Assembly (NCBI GenBank): GCA_963701375.1 | Contig: CAVOZT010000004.1 | Span: 558,001-622,000, forward strand | DNA length: 64,000 nucleotides | DNA from: CAVXTF01 sp963701375 | Lineage (GTDB): Bacteria > Actinomycetota > Acidimicrobiia > Acidimicrobiales > CAVXTF01 | Direction of reading: 5' to 3' | Shown: positions 25,961-36,093 of the stretch, in pieces | Position numbering within the stretch: position 1 is the stretch's first letter | How the letters are laid out: every line of letters begins with the position of its first letter | Made by a program: the position numbers and the translations under genes | Notes under the pieces: model-generated | Seen by the model: the letters and a program-made list of their open reading frames with translations, nothing else | Told to the model about the DNA's origin: nothing | Databases searched by the model: none

Positions 25961-27424
25961 GTGTTCTTACGACGTCTCTACCGATCTGGGCGTGTCATGC
26001 GGCGGGCTTCACGACTCCTGACCCTCCTCGCGGCGACCTGCTTGACGGTCAATATTGTGACCCTCCAACCGGCCTCTGCCGGGGCGATGCAGGTGTTTGC
26101 ATGGGGCATCAATACTGGTTCACAGCTCGGAAACTGCGCCAACGGCACTTATGTTCCGACGCCTGCCACCGTGTTCAGCGCCTGCACCCCAAACTCCGCC
26201 ATGTCTGGCGTCACAAAGATCGCCGCGGGCTCCTTGGATTCTCTTGCACTTTTGAGCAATGGAACCGTGATGGGCTGGGGGAACGATGTCGGAATATGCA
26301 TGAACTCGACAGGTTCGGGCTACACGACCGATGCGGTACCTCTCACAAACTTGCCCACGAATTCCGCCGTTGTTGGAATCGCCACTAGCGGGGGGAACGG
26401 AAACGGCTTCAGCCTGTTTCTTCTTCAGAACGGCACGGTTTGGGCGTGCGGTGACAACAGCTACTCGGAGCTCGGTTATGGGGTCGCCAGCTCATCCACC
26501 AACTACAACACGACGCCCCAGGAGGTCCTCGATGCGTCGAGCGGGACGCCCCTCACGGGAGTCAAACGGATCTCGGCGGGCTTGGGTTACGGTCTTGCAC
26601 TTTTGACAAACGGCTCGATCATGGCCTGGGGCGATAACCAGTACGGGGAGCTCGGAGACGGCGTGATGACGGGCAACGCCACGTGTCTCGGATTGCTCCC
26701 CTGCCAAACCGAGGCAACTCCGACACTCTTGCCCGCGGGTGACAAAGCAACTGCGATCTCTGCCGGAACCGAGCACTCGCTTGCCCTTCTCAGTACCGCA
26801 AGAGTATTGGATTGGGGTTACAACTATCAGGGACAGCTGGGGGACGGACTTTACACCGGCACCAATGCGTGTGCCTCTCCCACTCAGACTGGCGTTTATT
26901 GCGATCCGAACCCCGTTAAGGTCATCCACGTACGCGACGTAATCGCTATTGCCTCAGGCGATGGGGACAGCCTTGCCCTTCTCCAAATCGGAAAAGTGAA
27001 GGCATGGGGATCCGATGAGAGCGGTGAGCTCGGAAGCAAACTAGGCCTTCCGAACGCGGCAGCGTGTCCCAACGCCAATTACGGTCAACAGTGCAGCGCC
27101 ACGGCGGTCACGATCCTAAGCGGCGCTGCTTCAAACTCGCCGCCGCTCACAGGCGTGAGGGCAATTTCCGCCGGATCTGGACCTTTCCAGTACTCAGATT
27201 TCAATTTGGCTCTTCTCGCGAACGGAACCGTGGACGCCTGGGGTGACAATTATGCCGCTGAACTAGGGACCACACCGGTAGCTGGGTCGCCGACGCCTGG
27301 TTGTGGGCCGAATGCCAACGAACCCTGCAGCGATGCACCGTTGGCGATAGCGGGTCTTTCGTCGATCGTCGCGATTTCAGCGCAAGGGGGAGCTGGCGTG
27401 TTCGGGCTGGCCTTGACGTCGTAG
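25961..27424 (+). CDS. Secreted RCC1-repeat beta-propeller protein
   Basis: 487 residues from GTG 25961, which has a perfect AAGGAGG 6 bases upstream; the open frame extends far upstream but without coding character. Signal peptide: MFLRRLYRSGRVMRRASRLL, then TLLAATCLTVNIVTL, with cleavage near ASAGA. The rest is repeated RCC1 units: VFAWGINTGSQLGNC, ITKIAAGSLDSLALLSNGTV as KIAAG...SLALLSNG, MAWGDNQYGELGDG, DWGYNYQGQLGDGLY, KAWGSDESGELGS, and DAWGDNYAAELG. About six to seven blades are expected. In bacteria these are exported, with unknown ligands. Cys pairs within the loops suggest disulfides. Confidence 0.9.
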   Translation: MFLRRLYRSGRVMRRASRLLTLLAATCLTVNIVTLQPASAGAMQVFAWGINTGSQLGNCANGTYVPTPATVFSACTPNSAMSGVTKIAAGSLDSLALLSNGTVMGWGNDVGICMNSTGSGYTTDAVPLTNLPTNSAVVGIATSGGNGNGFSLFLLQNGTVWACGDNSYSELGYGVASSSTNYNTTPQEVLDASSGTPLTGVKRISAGLGYGLALLTNGSIMAWGDNQYGELGDGVMTGNATCLGLLPCQTEATPTLLPAGDKATAISAGTEHSLALLSTARVLDWGYNYQGQLGDGLYTGTNACASPTQTGVYCDPNPVKVIHVRDVIAIASGDGDSLALLQIGKVKAWGSDESGELGSKLGLPNAAACPNANYGQQCSATAVTILSGAASNSPPLTGVRAISAGSGPFQYSDFNLALLANGTVDAWGDNYAAELGTTPVAGSPTPGCGPNANEPCSDAPLAIAGLSSIVAISAQGGAGVFGLALTS

Positions 27425-27527
27425 AGTGCGGGGACGTTCTTTATGCACACGAGAAGTTCGGCGTGTCGCTGCGAATGCGAACTGTCTAAAGGCGCTGGCG
27501 GGCAATTGAAGGAGAATCATATTACGG

Positions 27528-29630
27528 GTGCAGCTACGTGAGCATCCGGTGACCGACTTACGAAACGGCATGGAGGACGCCGTCGGGCGAGCGCTTGCAG
27601 TTGGTCCAGTTGTCACGAGGGCCGAAGAACTCGAAGCCCTGATGCTGGCGGCAGCCCAATGGGCCGGAGGTGAGAACGCCGTACGAGAGGTAGTTGCCAA
27701 GTCATTACCGATCCTCTCCGAGGCACCGTTGACGGTCACGATTGACGTGTTGAAGGCAGCTGAGACGCACTCGACCGAAACCGCTTCGTCGGTGGCTGAG
27801 GGTCTAGGCGGAGAAGCCGACCTGCTCGCTCCATACGCGAGGGGAGCAGCCTTGGTTGTACGACGTCGCACGAGAGAGTGACGAGGAGGGGATCTCCATC
27901 GTCCGTGCACGGTGGCTGTTCATCGATACGCCATTAGCGCACGGAAATCCAGCACTCTAAATGCTCGCGGGTCCGACAATGTGAACGATGCCGTGGTCGA
28001 GTGTTGCCGTGATCTACTTGCCCTAGCGCCGACCGCTGCTGTGGCAAAGGTGGCGGCGGTCGATGCCACAGGAGAGCCCGCCGGGTTCGGAGGGCACGTT
28101 ATCGCTAACAAGGCGATTCCGCGCGAGAACCTGCCCACAACGGGTGCCGTCGTATGGAACCGGATCAGGCTTGTTCCGGCTGACACACTTGCGTCGAACA
28201 CGACGACGACTGATCGGCTGATCAGAGAGGCAGATCTCCTTCGCAGCCTCGCGAACGCCACGAAGGAATTCTCAGATCAGTGGATTGTTGGAGCTTATTC
28301 CCGTAACCCCGTACGAGAAGAGGCTCGACGAACAAGGACTGAATTGAACGAGGTGGGCGAGGCCGGCATGACGCTACCGTCACCCTCATCACCTGTGAGC
28401 GTCGGTGTCGTGCTAAGAACGTTGGCCGATCCGCGGACGATGCCTGAGTTGCCGACGTCGAACGCCGTCGCCAATGTTGTCTCGTCGATCGTGACAAATC
28501 TCGTACCTCGACTCGAAACCAACGATGGCTCGGACCAAGCCATCGGTGCCTATATCGGCAACACGATCCTGCCCGCACTGGAGGAGCTGCGCGGCGATTC
28601 ACAGTGGCAGCTCGTCGAAACGGACGCGGCCGAATCCGCTTCGGTCCTTCTAGGGGTGTTGCAGGATCTCCACGACTTCCTTGAAGGAACGAAGGGTCGG
28701 ACTGAACGCGAAGTGCGGGATATCCGAAACCACGTGACTGGACGTTTGTCGCCGCTTTCGCTCGCCGCGCAAGCAGTTCGCGATTCTGCCGTCACTGAGG
28801 CGAGTCGAATTGCGGAGAGTGTCCGTGATCGCCTTCAGTCGAGTATCGGTAAGGCGGGGTACGTCGATGTAGTCGTCCGACCGCACAGTGATCGATACGG
28901 TCCCATCTGGCCCCCGTACGACTACGGGGTGGTGGTTCGGAGCGACGATCCGCTGATACTTAGCAAGAGTGAACCTGATATCAGAGCCGGGAGGGACCTT
29001 CTGCCAATCGTGTCCCTGATGACAGCAGTGCCAGTGATCCGTGATGTGGTGCTCGCCCCGCTCGCCGTCAGTGTCTTCTCGAACATGACTGTCCCGAGCC
29101 CGGAATCGGGGAGGGAGGTGGCAGCAAGCGCCGGCCTACCACTCTTAGAATCCAAGTCCTACCAGGCTGCATCCGATGTCTACGCGGCTCTTGTTGCGAT
29201 GTCGGCGATTCTCTTGCTCAGTGCGCAAAGAGGCAGCCGACCGATAGAGGTGGAGGTTTTTGGCCGAGCGGAGGCCAAGCTCGCGGAAGGAGTGCTCTTC
29301 CTTCATCGAGAAGCATCGATCGCAGCAGGAGAGGAGCCAACAGAGTCCGTCGAGACGATTGGACCGATTTCTCTGGGTGCGGGCCAGACGGTTCCCGGGG
29401 AAGCCCTATCACTGATTATGCCGTGGGTTGGCCGCGTGAACGCTGAGCATGAAGCGGTCACGATGTCGGCAGGTGATACCGCGTTGGCGGGCGAGTTTGC
29501 CGCGATGGTCGCCCGCATGATGCGCGGCGAAGAGCCTGAGTTATTCGGAATGATGGTCGGCATCAACATCTTGTTGCTGCTTTACGACCTTGACCCATCG
29601 CTAGCTGCGAAGTTCCTCGAGTCATCGTGA
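27528..29630 (+). CDS. Large orphan protein, apparently one gene with two compensating frame breaks
   Basis: GTG 27528 opens a 117-residue frame (MQLREHPVTDLRNGMEDAVG ...) that stops at 27881. The same reading frame reopens and runs 27912-29630. Between about 27840 and 27957 the other frame is clearly coding (YAREG-like run giving EQPWLYDVARESDEEGISIV and RARWLFIDTPLAHGNPAL). One shift out and one back would make a single protein of about 700 residues. The composition is helical (EEARRTRTELNEVGEAG, LSPLSLAAQAVRDSAVTEAS), and there is a late hydrophobic run (FGMMVGINILLLLYDLDPSL). No domain recognised. Its position between the TIR-like/RCC1 genes and the tRNA island suggests an accessory function. 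Confidence 0.55.
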
Positions 29631-29764
29631 GCTGTCGTGGTCGGCGAGTCCAAAAGACCCGCATCCCCGATCTCATCGACAAGTAAGAGTGCCTCCCTGC
29701 CAGGTCTCTAAGCGTTCGGTAGCACGACTGCGATTTCTAGGCTACGCGATGGAGACTTCCATCG

Positions 29765-29827
29765 CCCTGACCTGCACCTTCGGGTGGAGGCGATGGGGCT
29801 CGAACCCACGAACCTCTTGACTGCCAG
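29765..29827 (+). repeat. Left attachment repeat (attL) of the tRNA-Ala island
   Basis: 63 bases, identical to 39652-39714, starting ccctgacctgcaccttcggg and ending gactgccag. It reproduces the 3' half of the tRNA-Ala gene (from the anticodon loop) plus 20 bases beyond the tRNA end. Only this part of the tRNA is present here, which is the expected structure of an attachment duplicate left by an integrase. Confidence 0.93.
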
Positions 29828-30477
29828 CCATTTCTGCCCGACATTGACGCACTGTCTTGAGCTGCGACAATCCGGAAAACACCAGGTGAGGTGCCCTTTA
29901 TCTGCCAAGATTGCTTCCATCTACTTCCCTTTAGTCCCACGTACGTCCGGTGATGATGTGGGGAAAATGTGGGGAAGAACGCCGTCGTCGCAACTATCTC
30001 TGTTCGCAGCCTCGACGAGACGGGACTCGATGCCGCCTCTGACACTCACAACGCAGACTGACTCTTGTCAGGTGCTCCCGGCCGGGGGCGTGTGGTGAGT
30101 TCCCGCTCAACCTGGGCGAACGGTCCTTGGAGGAAGCGGTTGCCTGCGGTCATGGCCACTGGAAGTTTTACGGTGACAGGGCCGCGTCCCCCAGGAGCGC
30201 GTAGTCGCACAAGGTCATGCCCGGTTAGCGAGGGAACCTTCGCCGCAGTCCGACTCACCCCCATGGATCGATGTCAGAGCGAAGCCCTGGTCATCCACGG
30301 CGAGGCGGGAATGAAGCCTAATCTTGGTGGCGATGACTTTTTCGGTCGCCATGACCTTGATCGACCAAGCCACGGTTTCGCTCTCCGCCCAAAGAACCCG
30401 CACATTTCTGCCCGCCAGTCGTCAAACACTCGACGCTGCTATAGGCTTCGCCAACTGACCTGACCGCCTTCCGATCA
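29828..30477. other. Left end of the island: integrase-tail echo, no intact gene
   Basis: Contains gtggggaaaatgtgggga at about 29957-29975, which encodes the same DVGKMWGR peptide seen beside the right repeat. I interpret it as a leftover integrase 3' end. A frame near 30280 spells EALVIHGEAGM, echoing the Walker A region of the adjacent regulator. No complete gene found. Confidence 0.45.
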
Positions 30478-33217
30478 ATGTTGCTCGACCGCACTAAAGA
30501 ACGAGAGGTTCTGGACCGGCTGATCGACGGGGCCAAGAGTGGCCTGAGCGGTGCCTTGCTCCTCCACGGAGAGGCGGGCATGGGCAAGACCGCGTTGCTC
30601 AACTACATCTCTTCCTCCGCCTCAGACCTGCCGATTCTACGAATCGCGGGCGTCGAAGCCGAAAGTGAGTTCGGATTCGCCGCTTTACATCGATTTCTGA
30701 CGCCTCTCTTGGGCGACCTCGAAAACCTTCCTCAGCCACAATGCGATGCTCTTGGAGCGGCGTTCGGCATCGTCTCCCAGGCACCGGCCGATCTCTTCCT
30801 GGTTGGTCTGGCGTCATTGACGCTTCTCGCTGAATTCGCTTCATCAAAATGTCTGCTGTGCCTGGTCGACGACGCGGAGTGGGTCGACCCAGAATCCCTG
30901 AACGTCTTGGCCTTCGTCGGTCGGCGGCTCAATGCAGAGGGCATCGCGTTGATCTTCAGCTACCGGACTTCTGACACCGTCTCTCCGGTCTTGTCGGGAA
31001 TTCCCGATCTTCCGGTCACTGGGCTTCCTGAGCACGCAGCCATCGAACTGCTGTCCTCCGCGGTGCAAGGTCCTCTCGATGCCGGAACTGTGCGTCGCAT
31101 CTTCGCTGAAACAAGTGGATGTCCACTTGCACTGATCGAGATCGTCACTCAGTTGACGTCGGGACAGCTAGCCGGAGTAGAGCCGCTCTCTGAGCCAATT
31201 CCGATCAGCCGGCATCTAGAAGGACACTTCCGCCGACAGGTCAATACTCTGCCTCCAACGGCGCAGCTGTTTCTGTTAGTTGCGGCGACAGATACATCGG
31301 CGGAACCCAGCCTCGTCCGCGCGGTCGCCAGGGGACTCGGTTGCGAACGAGATGATGAAGATACGGCCATGCAAATGCGTTTTTTGACTGCAATACAGCC
31401 GCGGGTCGAGTTTCGCCATCCGCTTATCCGGTCTGCTGTTTACGCCGGTGCGAGTCTCGCCCAGCGGAGAGCAGTCCACCAGGCGCTCGCGAACTCGACC
31501 AATTCGTCTTTAGAACCCGATCGTTGGGCTCGACATCTTGCTGCAGCAGCGACGGGTCCCGACGACCGACTCGCCGCCGAACTCGAATCTGCCGCCCGCC
31601 GAGCACGCCAGCGAGGTGGCTATGCGACAGAAGCTTCGCTGTTGACGCAGGCTGCGGAGCTGACTGAGGGAATCGCGAATCGTTCTGAGCGCTTGCTCGA
31701 GGCATCTGCCGCCGCCCTCAACTCAGGTTCGGCTGGCCGAGCCCGAACCCTGTTGAAGCAAGCCCGTCCTGGATTGACCGACCCAACAATGCTGGCCCAG
31801 GCACTGCGGCTCGAAGGTCGCTTGTGCTTTCCTCTTGCTCAAAACCCGCTTGGCTCCGGCCTTCTCCTCGAGGCGGCACGTCGGTTCCTACCACTAGATG
31901 TCGATCAGGCTCGTGACTCCATGCTCGAGGCGTTCAACGCATATCTCATCTCCCAGCACTTCACAAGTGATGTCCAAGGATCAGACATTGCGGAGGCGGC
32001 ACTCGCCACTTGGCATGGTCAATCACGAGAACAACTCGGCGATCTTCTGCTCGACGGGACCTCTCTTCTTGTGACCGCCGGCTACGCGGAGGCGATTGAG
32101 TTGCTGCGGCTCGCCGGGGGTCGATTGCGCGATGGCCCGATTTCCTTTGATGAGATCGCCAGATGGTTCAACTTTGGAACGGTGGTAGCAAACGAGCTGA
32201 TGGATGATCGTGTCTATGTTGGATGGGTCGAACGCGTCGAAAGTGTTGCTCGTCAAAAGGGTGCTTTGATCGCGGCTTCAGGTTACGCTCGTCGCACTCG
32301 CTGAACACCATATTCGTAGTGGTCATTTCTTTGCGGCCGATGCCAGCCTGAAAGAGGCGTTGGAGATCACTGCAGCCATTGGCGGCACGGTTGAGGCCTA
32401 TAAACCACTGAATGCCATGCTTCTCGCTTGGCAGGGCAACGCTCGGGAAACCCGTGTCAGTGCAGACATGTTGATCGAAGTGGGGATAGCTGTTGGATCG
32501 GCGGTACACATATTCTTGGCATACCGGGCACTCGCAGTTCTCGAACTCGGCGTAGGGAACTATGCGGCTGCCCTGGTCGCAGCCGAGCACATTACCAATC
32601 AAGACGCGATTGGTTGGCGCTCCCAAACCCTTCCGATCGTGATTGAGGCGGGCAGTCGCAGCGGTAATCAGGTTGCGGCGGATCGTGCGTTGGCGGAGCT
32701 GCAGGTGCGAGCAACGGCCGCCGGCACGCCGTGGGCTTTAGGTCTGCTGGCGCGCTCGCAAGCCCTGTTAGCGGACGATTCCGAAGCAGAAGCTTTGTTC
32801 GCGGAGTCGATCTCGAATCTAGAGGAAACCCTGGTCGCGACTGATCTCGCGCTGGCCCATTTGTCCTATGGTGAATGGCTGCGCCGACAGGCTCGGCGGG
32901 TCGATGCGCGGACTCATCTCCGGACTGCGCATTCGATGCTGACTTCGATGGGCGCGGCAGGTTTTGCTGAGCGCGCTCGGGCTGAGCTCCTCGCAACCGG
33001 AGAACGGGTCTCGCGGCGTACAGTTGAGAACCGAACGGAGCTGACCACGCAAGAGTTGCGAATAGCTCAATTGGCCTCTCGGGGTGCTACGAATCCTGAG
33101 ATTGCAACGAGACTCTTCCTTAGCGCGAGCACTGTGGACTATCACCTGCGTAAGGTGTTTCGAAAGCTCGAAATCTCCTCGCGACGGCAATTGGAGTCGG
33201 CTCTTGCTTCCCCATAA
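30478..33217 (+). CDS. LAL-type LuxR-family ATPase regulator with one frame break
   Basis: The first frame (608 residues) starts MLLDRTKEREVLDRLIDGAK. It has Walker A HGEAGMGKTALL at about residues 34-45 and a Walker B-like LLCLVDDAEWVD, as in STAND/LAL ATPases. It ends prematurely at 32304. From about 32278 another frame continues LQVTLVALAEHHIRSGHFFA through TPR-like helices to a LuxR helix-turn-helix: LTTQELRIAQLASRGATNPE, IATRLFLSASTVDYHLRKVF and RKLEISSRRQLESAL. Joined, it is a normal regulator of about 910 residues. It is the only regulator in the island and probably controls the cargo. One indel in an otherwise clean 2.7-kb gene could be an assembly error. Confidence 0.85.
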
Positions 33218-33338
33218 AGGAATTTCGAATTTGGAGTCGAGAACATATCCGTGAGCGCTCCAACAGAAACTTGCATTCGACGGTAGATCCGTCCCGGATC
33301 TAAACGGAGCAAGAAGCCACCACCCACAGCGCGTGTGG

Positions 33339-34928
33339 CTACGGAGCCGCGTGGGAAGACTCTGTCCGATTCCCATGCCAAGCGGCCTGCTCGTCTTCGG
33401 CCAAATCGAGATCGCCTGCTGGCTCCTGCTGCACACCCCTACGAAGACCCACAAACGCAACCAGAGTCGCGACCGCCATGACTCCGGCCATTACAAGAAG
33501 TACGGAATGAGTGGCGTAGGCAAAATCGAGTCTGATGAAGTGGGGAATCGCTTCGGTACCTCCCCCGCCCTGAGACTCCGCGATACGGCGCGCCGTGGAT
33601 GCTGCTTGTGTGGCAGACAAACCCTTCGCGATGAGTGAGCTCGTAACCTTGGAGCGGAACTCGGTGACCAAGATCGTCCCCAAAATGGCCAAGCCGAGAC
33701 TGGCGGCGTAGTTCCTGACCGTTTGGGTGATGCCTGTCGCCTCGCCGTATGACAGTCGAGATGCTCGGTTGACCGCGTCCGTGCTGGCGGGAGTCACCAC
33801 TAGACCCATTCCTGCGCCGGCAATGATGATGAACCAGATCTGGGACCCTAGGTTCAGCTCGGTTAGCCGTCCCGCCCAGAGGTAGAACCCCACGGCTGCA
33901 ATGGCACATCCGAGCACGACCGGCCGCTTCGCTCCGATGCGGTCGAGCATGCGCCTACCGATCTGTGACGCGGCTGCAAAACCGAGGAAGAAGTACAAGA
34001 TGTACAGCCCGGTCTTTGAAGCCGACTCACCGAGTGCGATCTCGGCGTACTCGCTGGCAAAGAAGAACAGCGGAACGAAAGCGAGCATCGCGATGCTGAG
34101 CACGAGGTTCTCGACGCGAAAGGCGGGGATATTGAATATCCGGACCTCCATGAGAGGCACTTTGGTCCGGCGCTCGACGAAATAGAACACCATCAACAAG
34201 ATCAGACCCATCGCGATGCAAGCCCCCGTCGCGGGATTGCCCCAACCCCAGACCGAGGACTGCTGGAACCCCAGCACGCTGAGCCCCACCCCGCCGACGA
34301 TCAAGGTCAGACCCCGAACATCGATTTTGGCCGGGCGGAACGAGGTCGTCGGCTTCGAGACCCCGATGAGGATGAGGGCCACAATTGCTACGGGGATGTT
34401 GACCCAGAAGATCGCTCTCCAGGTCCATTGTGTGAGGAAACCACCGAGGAGGGGTCCGATAGCCGTCAGACCACCGGCGATTCCGAAGAACAAGGCAAGT
34501 GCCCGCCCTCGTTGGTGCAGGTCGAAGGTCTGCACCACTATTGCTAGTGCGGCCGGGAACATGATGGCACCACCGATGCCTTGGATGAGCCTGAAGGTGA
34601 CGATCCACGCCTCTGCGATCCCTCCAGCAGGAGTTAACCCGCACATTGCGGAGGCTCCTGCGAAGATGATGACACCGAGGACCACCATCTTCTTGTGTCC
34701 AACCGTGTCAGCCAGCCGGCCGCCGAAGGCGAAGAACGAAGCGAGTGCAAGCAGATACGCGTTGACCGCCCACTGCATGCCGGTACTCGAGAGTCCAAGC
34801 TCTCGTTGTATTTGGGGCGCCGCTATGGCGACGATCGTCTGGTCGATGAATGTCATCGACACGGCGAAGATCATCGCCGCCAGGACGAGAGTTCTTGATC
34901 GACCGATGGTTGTGCTTGTTCCTACCAT
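33339..34928 (-). CDS. MFS drug/metabolite exporter, DHA2 (14-helix) family
   Basis: 529 residues with about 14 membrane helices. Family motifs: MTFIDQTIVAIAAPQIQREL (motif D1-like), WAVNAYLLALASFFAFGGRL and ADTVGHKK (motif A), RLIQGIGGAIMFPAALAIVV (motif B), and GIAGGLTAIGPLLGGFLTQW (motif C, antiporter). It is a proton-coupled exporter of the EmrB/QacA type; the substrate is not deducible. Its ATG 34928 lies inside the last codons of the DUF302 gene upstream (7-base overlap), so the two are translationally coupled. The C-terminal tail is acidic and His-rich (EDEQAAWHGNRTESSHA). Confidence 0.93.
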   Translation of the reverse strand: MVGTSTTIGRSRTLVLAAMIFAVSMTFIDQTIVAIAAPQIQRELGLSSTGMQWAVNAYLLALASFFAFGGRLADTVGHKKMVVLGVIIFAGASAMCGLTPAGGIAEAWIVTFRLIQGIGGAIMFPAALAIVVQTFDLHQRGRALALFFGIAGGLTAIGPLLGGFLTQWTWRAIFWVNIPVAIVALILIGVSKPTTSFRPAKIDVRGLTLIVGGVGLSVLGFQQSSVWGWGNPATGACIAMGLILLMVFYFVERRTKVPLMEVRIFNIPAFRVENLVLSIAMLAFVPLFFFASEYAEIALGESASKTGLYILYFFLGFAAASQIGRRMLDRIGAKRPVVLGCAIAAVGFYLWAGRLTELNLGSQIWFIIIAGAGMGLVVTPASTDAVNRASRLSYGEATGITQTVRNYAASLGLAILGTILVTEFRSKVTSSLIAKGLSATQAASTARRIAESQGGGGTEAIPHFIRLDFAYATHSVLLVMAGVMAVATLVAFVGLRRGVQQEPAGDLDLAEDEQAAWHGNRTESSHAAP

Positions 34929-35362
34929 GACACGTTCACCCCGTTCGTTTTGTAGGTGCTGTACAAGATGACTGAATCCGTGAGCGGCTCGATCCCTTCG
35001 AGGATGCGGGCGAGATCGGGCCCGAGGCCGTAGCGCTCTGCAAGAGCTCCAGGCGCCGTGTAGCTCACCTTGGTGCGTCCTTCGTCCTCCCAGATGAGGA
35101 CCTTCAGCGGAAGCTCTAGAGCCATCAGCGGTGCCGCCTGCATCACTGGCGTTCCGGCTTCGGGGTTTCCGAAGACGATGACTTTGGAATCCGGGAGATC
35201 GAAACCAGCCTCGTGGGCCTCGTCGGAGTGATTTATGACGGCGAACACCTTCATGTCCTTGGCAGCAACAACTTTCTTGAAGCGGGCCACGGTCTCAGCC
35301 ACCGAAAAAGGGCTCGACTTGGTCATCACCTGCGAGGCGTCGCTTATCTTCATGTTGCGCAT
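34922..35362 (-). CDS. DUF302 domain protein (paralogue of 35665)
   Basis: 146 residues from ATG 35362, set by AAGGAG 6 bases upstream; the frame open to 35521 is ignored. DUF302 pattern: SPFSVAETVARFKKVVAAKD, MKVFAVINHSDEAHEAGFDL, KVIVFGNPEAGTPVMQAAPL and MALELPLKVLIWEDEGRTKV. It would fold as the small alpha/beta DUF302 barrel seen in proteins of unknown function, sometimes beside redox or metal genes. It is coupled to the MFS exporter by overlap. The 300-base spacer separates it from a divergent DUF302 gene with the same motif order, so the pair arose by duplication. Confidence 0.9.
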   Translation of the reverse strand: MRNMKISDASQVMTKSSPFSVAETVARFKKVVAAKDMKVFAVINHSDEAHEAGFDLPDSKVIVFGNPEAGTPVMQAAPLMALELPLKVLIWEDEGRTKVSYTAPGALAERYGLGPDLARILEGIEPLTDSVILYSTYKTNGVNVSW

Positions 35363-35627
35363 GGCTGCTCCTTGTGGTGGTTGGTTCGTTGGGGGTTGAG
35401 TGTGATGCGGCAATCGATCGCATTCACGCAACCAACCTCCGCCGCTCACCGGCGAATATCTACCTACGGTGATGATGTCAACCGTGGGGGTGCCATGGCA
35501 TCCTCGGATCCGCGTAGTCATTGGTCGTCATTTGCATACGCGAGAGACGCAGGACTACGCGGATCGCCGGATGCGAGGTTCCTTGCGTTGGCTCAAGATG
35601 TGAGCGAGGTTGACTTGAGACCTCGAA
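35363..35627. other. Divergent promoter region between the two DUF302 operons
   Basis: No gene seen. It should hold promoters and operators for both arms and is the best place to look for a LuxR-type binding site. I could not pick out a convincing inverted repeat by eye. Confidence 0.4.
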
Positions 35628-35671
35628 TAGATGGAGGACCTCATAACCGTAGATGGAGGACCTTATGACCG
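35628..35671 (+). repeat. Tandem 22-base duplication over a ribosome site and start codon
   Basis: Unit 1 (35628-35649) reads tagatggaggacctcataac, then cg; unit 2 (35650-35671) reads tagatggaggaccttatgac, then cg. They differ at two positions. Unit 2 carries the GGAGG and ATG (35665) used by the DUF302 gene; in unit 1 the start codon position is ATA. Confidence 0.8.
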
Positions 35672-36093
35672 CGTTTCCGGCGATGAACTCTTCCGCTTGG
35701 GCATCAACTGAGGGCGTGATCCACCGCCGCAGTTCGTTCTCGGTCAACGAAACTCTGGATCGTTTGAGTGCAATCATCGACGATGCTGGGGCGAAACTGT
35801 TCACGGTCATCGACCAAAGCGCGGAAGCCGAGCGGGTGAACTTGCAGCTCCGTGACACCGTACTTGTGATCTTCGGTAACCCAGCTTCTGGCACCCGCGT
35901 TATGGAAGCTGTTCCGTTGAGCGCACTCGACCTCCCCTTGAAGATCCTCATCTGGATCGATGACCACGATGGGGTTTGGATGTCCTACCTCTCGGCGCAA
36001 TGGTTGGCAGAGCGATACACACTCTCCCCGGAGATGACCACGCCGCTTATGGCTCCCGAAATGTTGAGCGGTCGTGTCGAAGGAGGGTTGTGA
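35665..36093 (+). CDS. DUF302 domain protein (paralogue of 34922)
   Basis: 142 residues from ATG 35665 (GGAGG 5 bases upstream); ATG 35653 is possible. It shares the domain with its divergent neighbour: SSFSVNETLDRLSAIIDDAG, AKLFTVIDQSAEAERVNLQL, VLVIFGNPASGTRVMEAVPL and SALDLPLKILIWIDDHDGVW. The FGNPxxGTxVMxAxPLxALxLPLKxLIW core is almost the same in both. Its TGA overlaps the GTG of the SDR gene, so the two are translationally coupled. No catalytic residue can be named. Confidence 0.9.
   Translation: MTAFPAMNSSAWASTEGVIHRRSSFSVNETLDRLSAIIDDAGAKLFTVIDQSAEAERVNLQLRDTVLVIFGNPASGTRVMEAVPLSALDLPLKILIWIDDHDGVWMSYLSAQWLAERYTLSPEMTTPLMAPEMLSGRVEGGL

Noticed and set aside
30270..30320. Walker A-like EALVIHGEAGM
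   Set aside because: Isolated motif in non-coding DNA; could be a scrap of a second LAL regulator but too short to call.
34216..34971. 251-codon plus-strand frame
   Set aside because: Antisense to the island MFS exporter.
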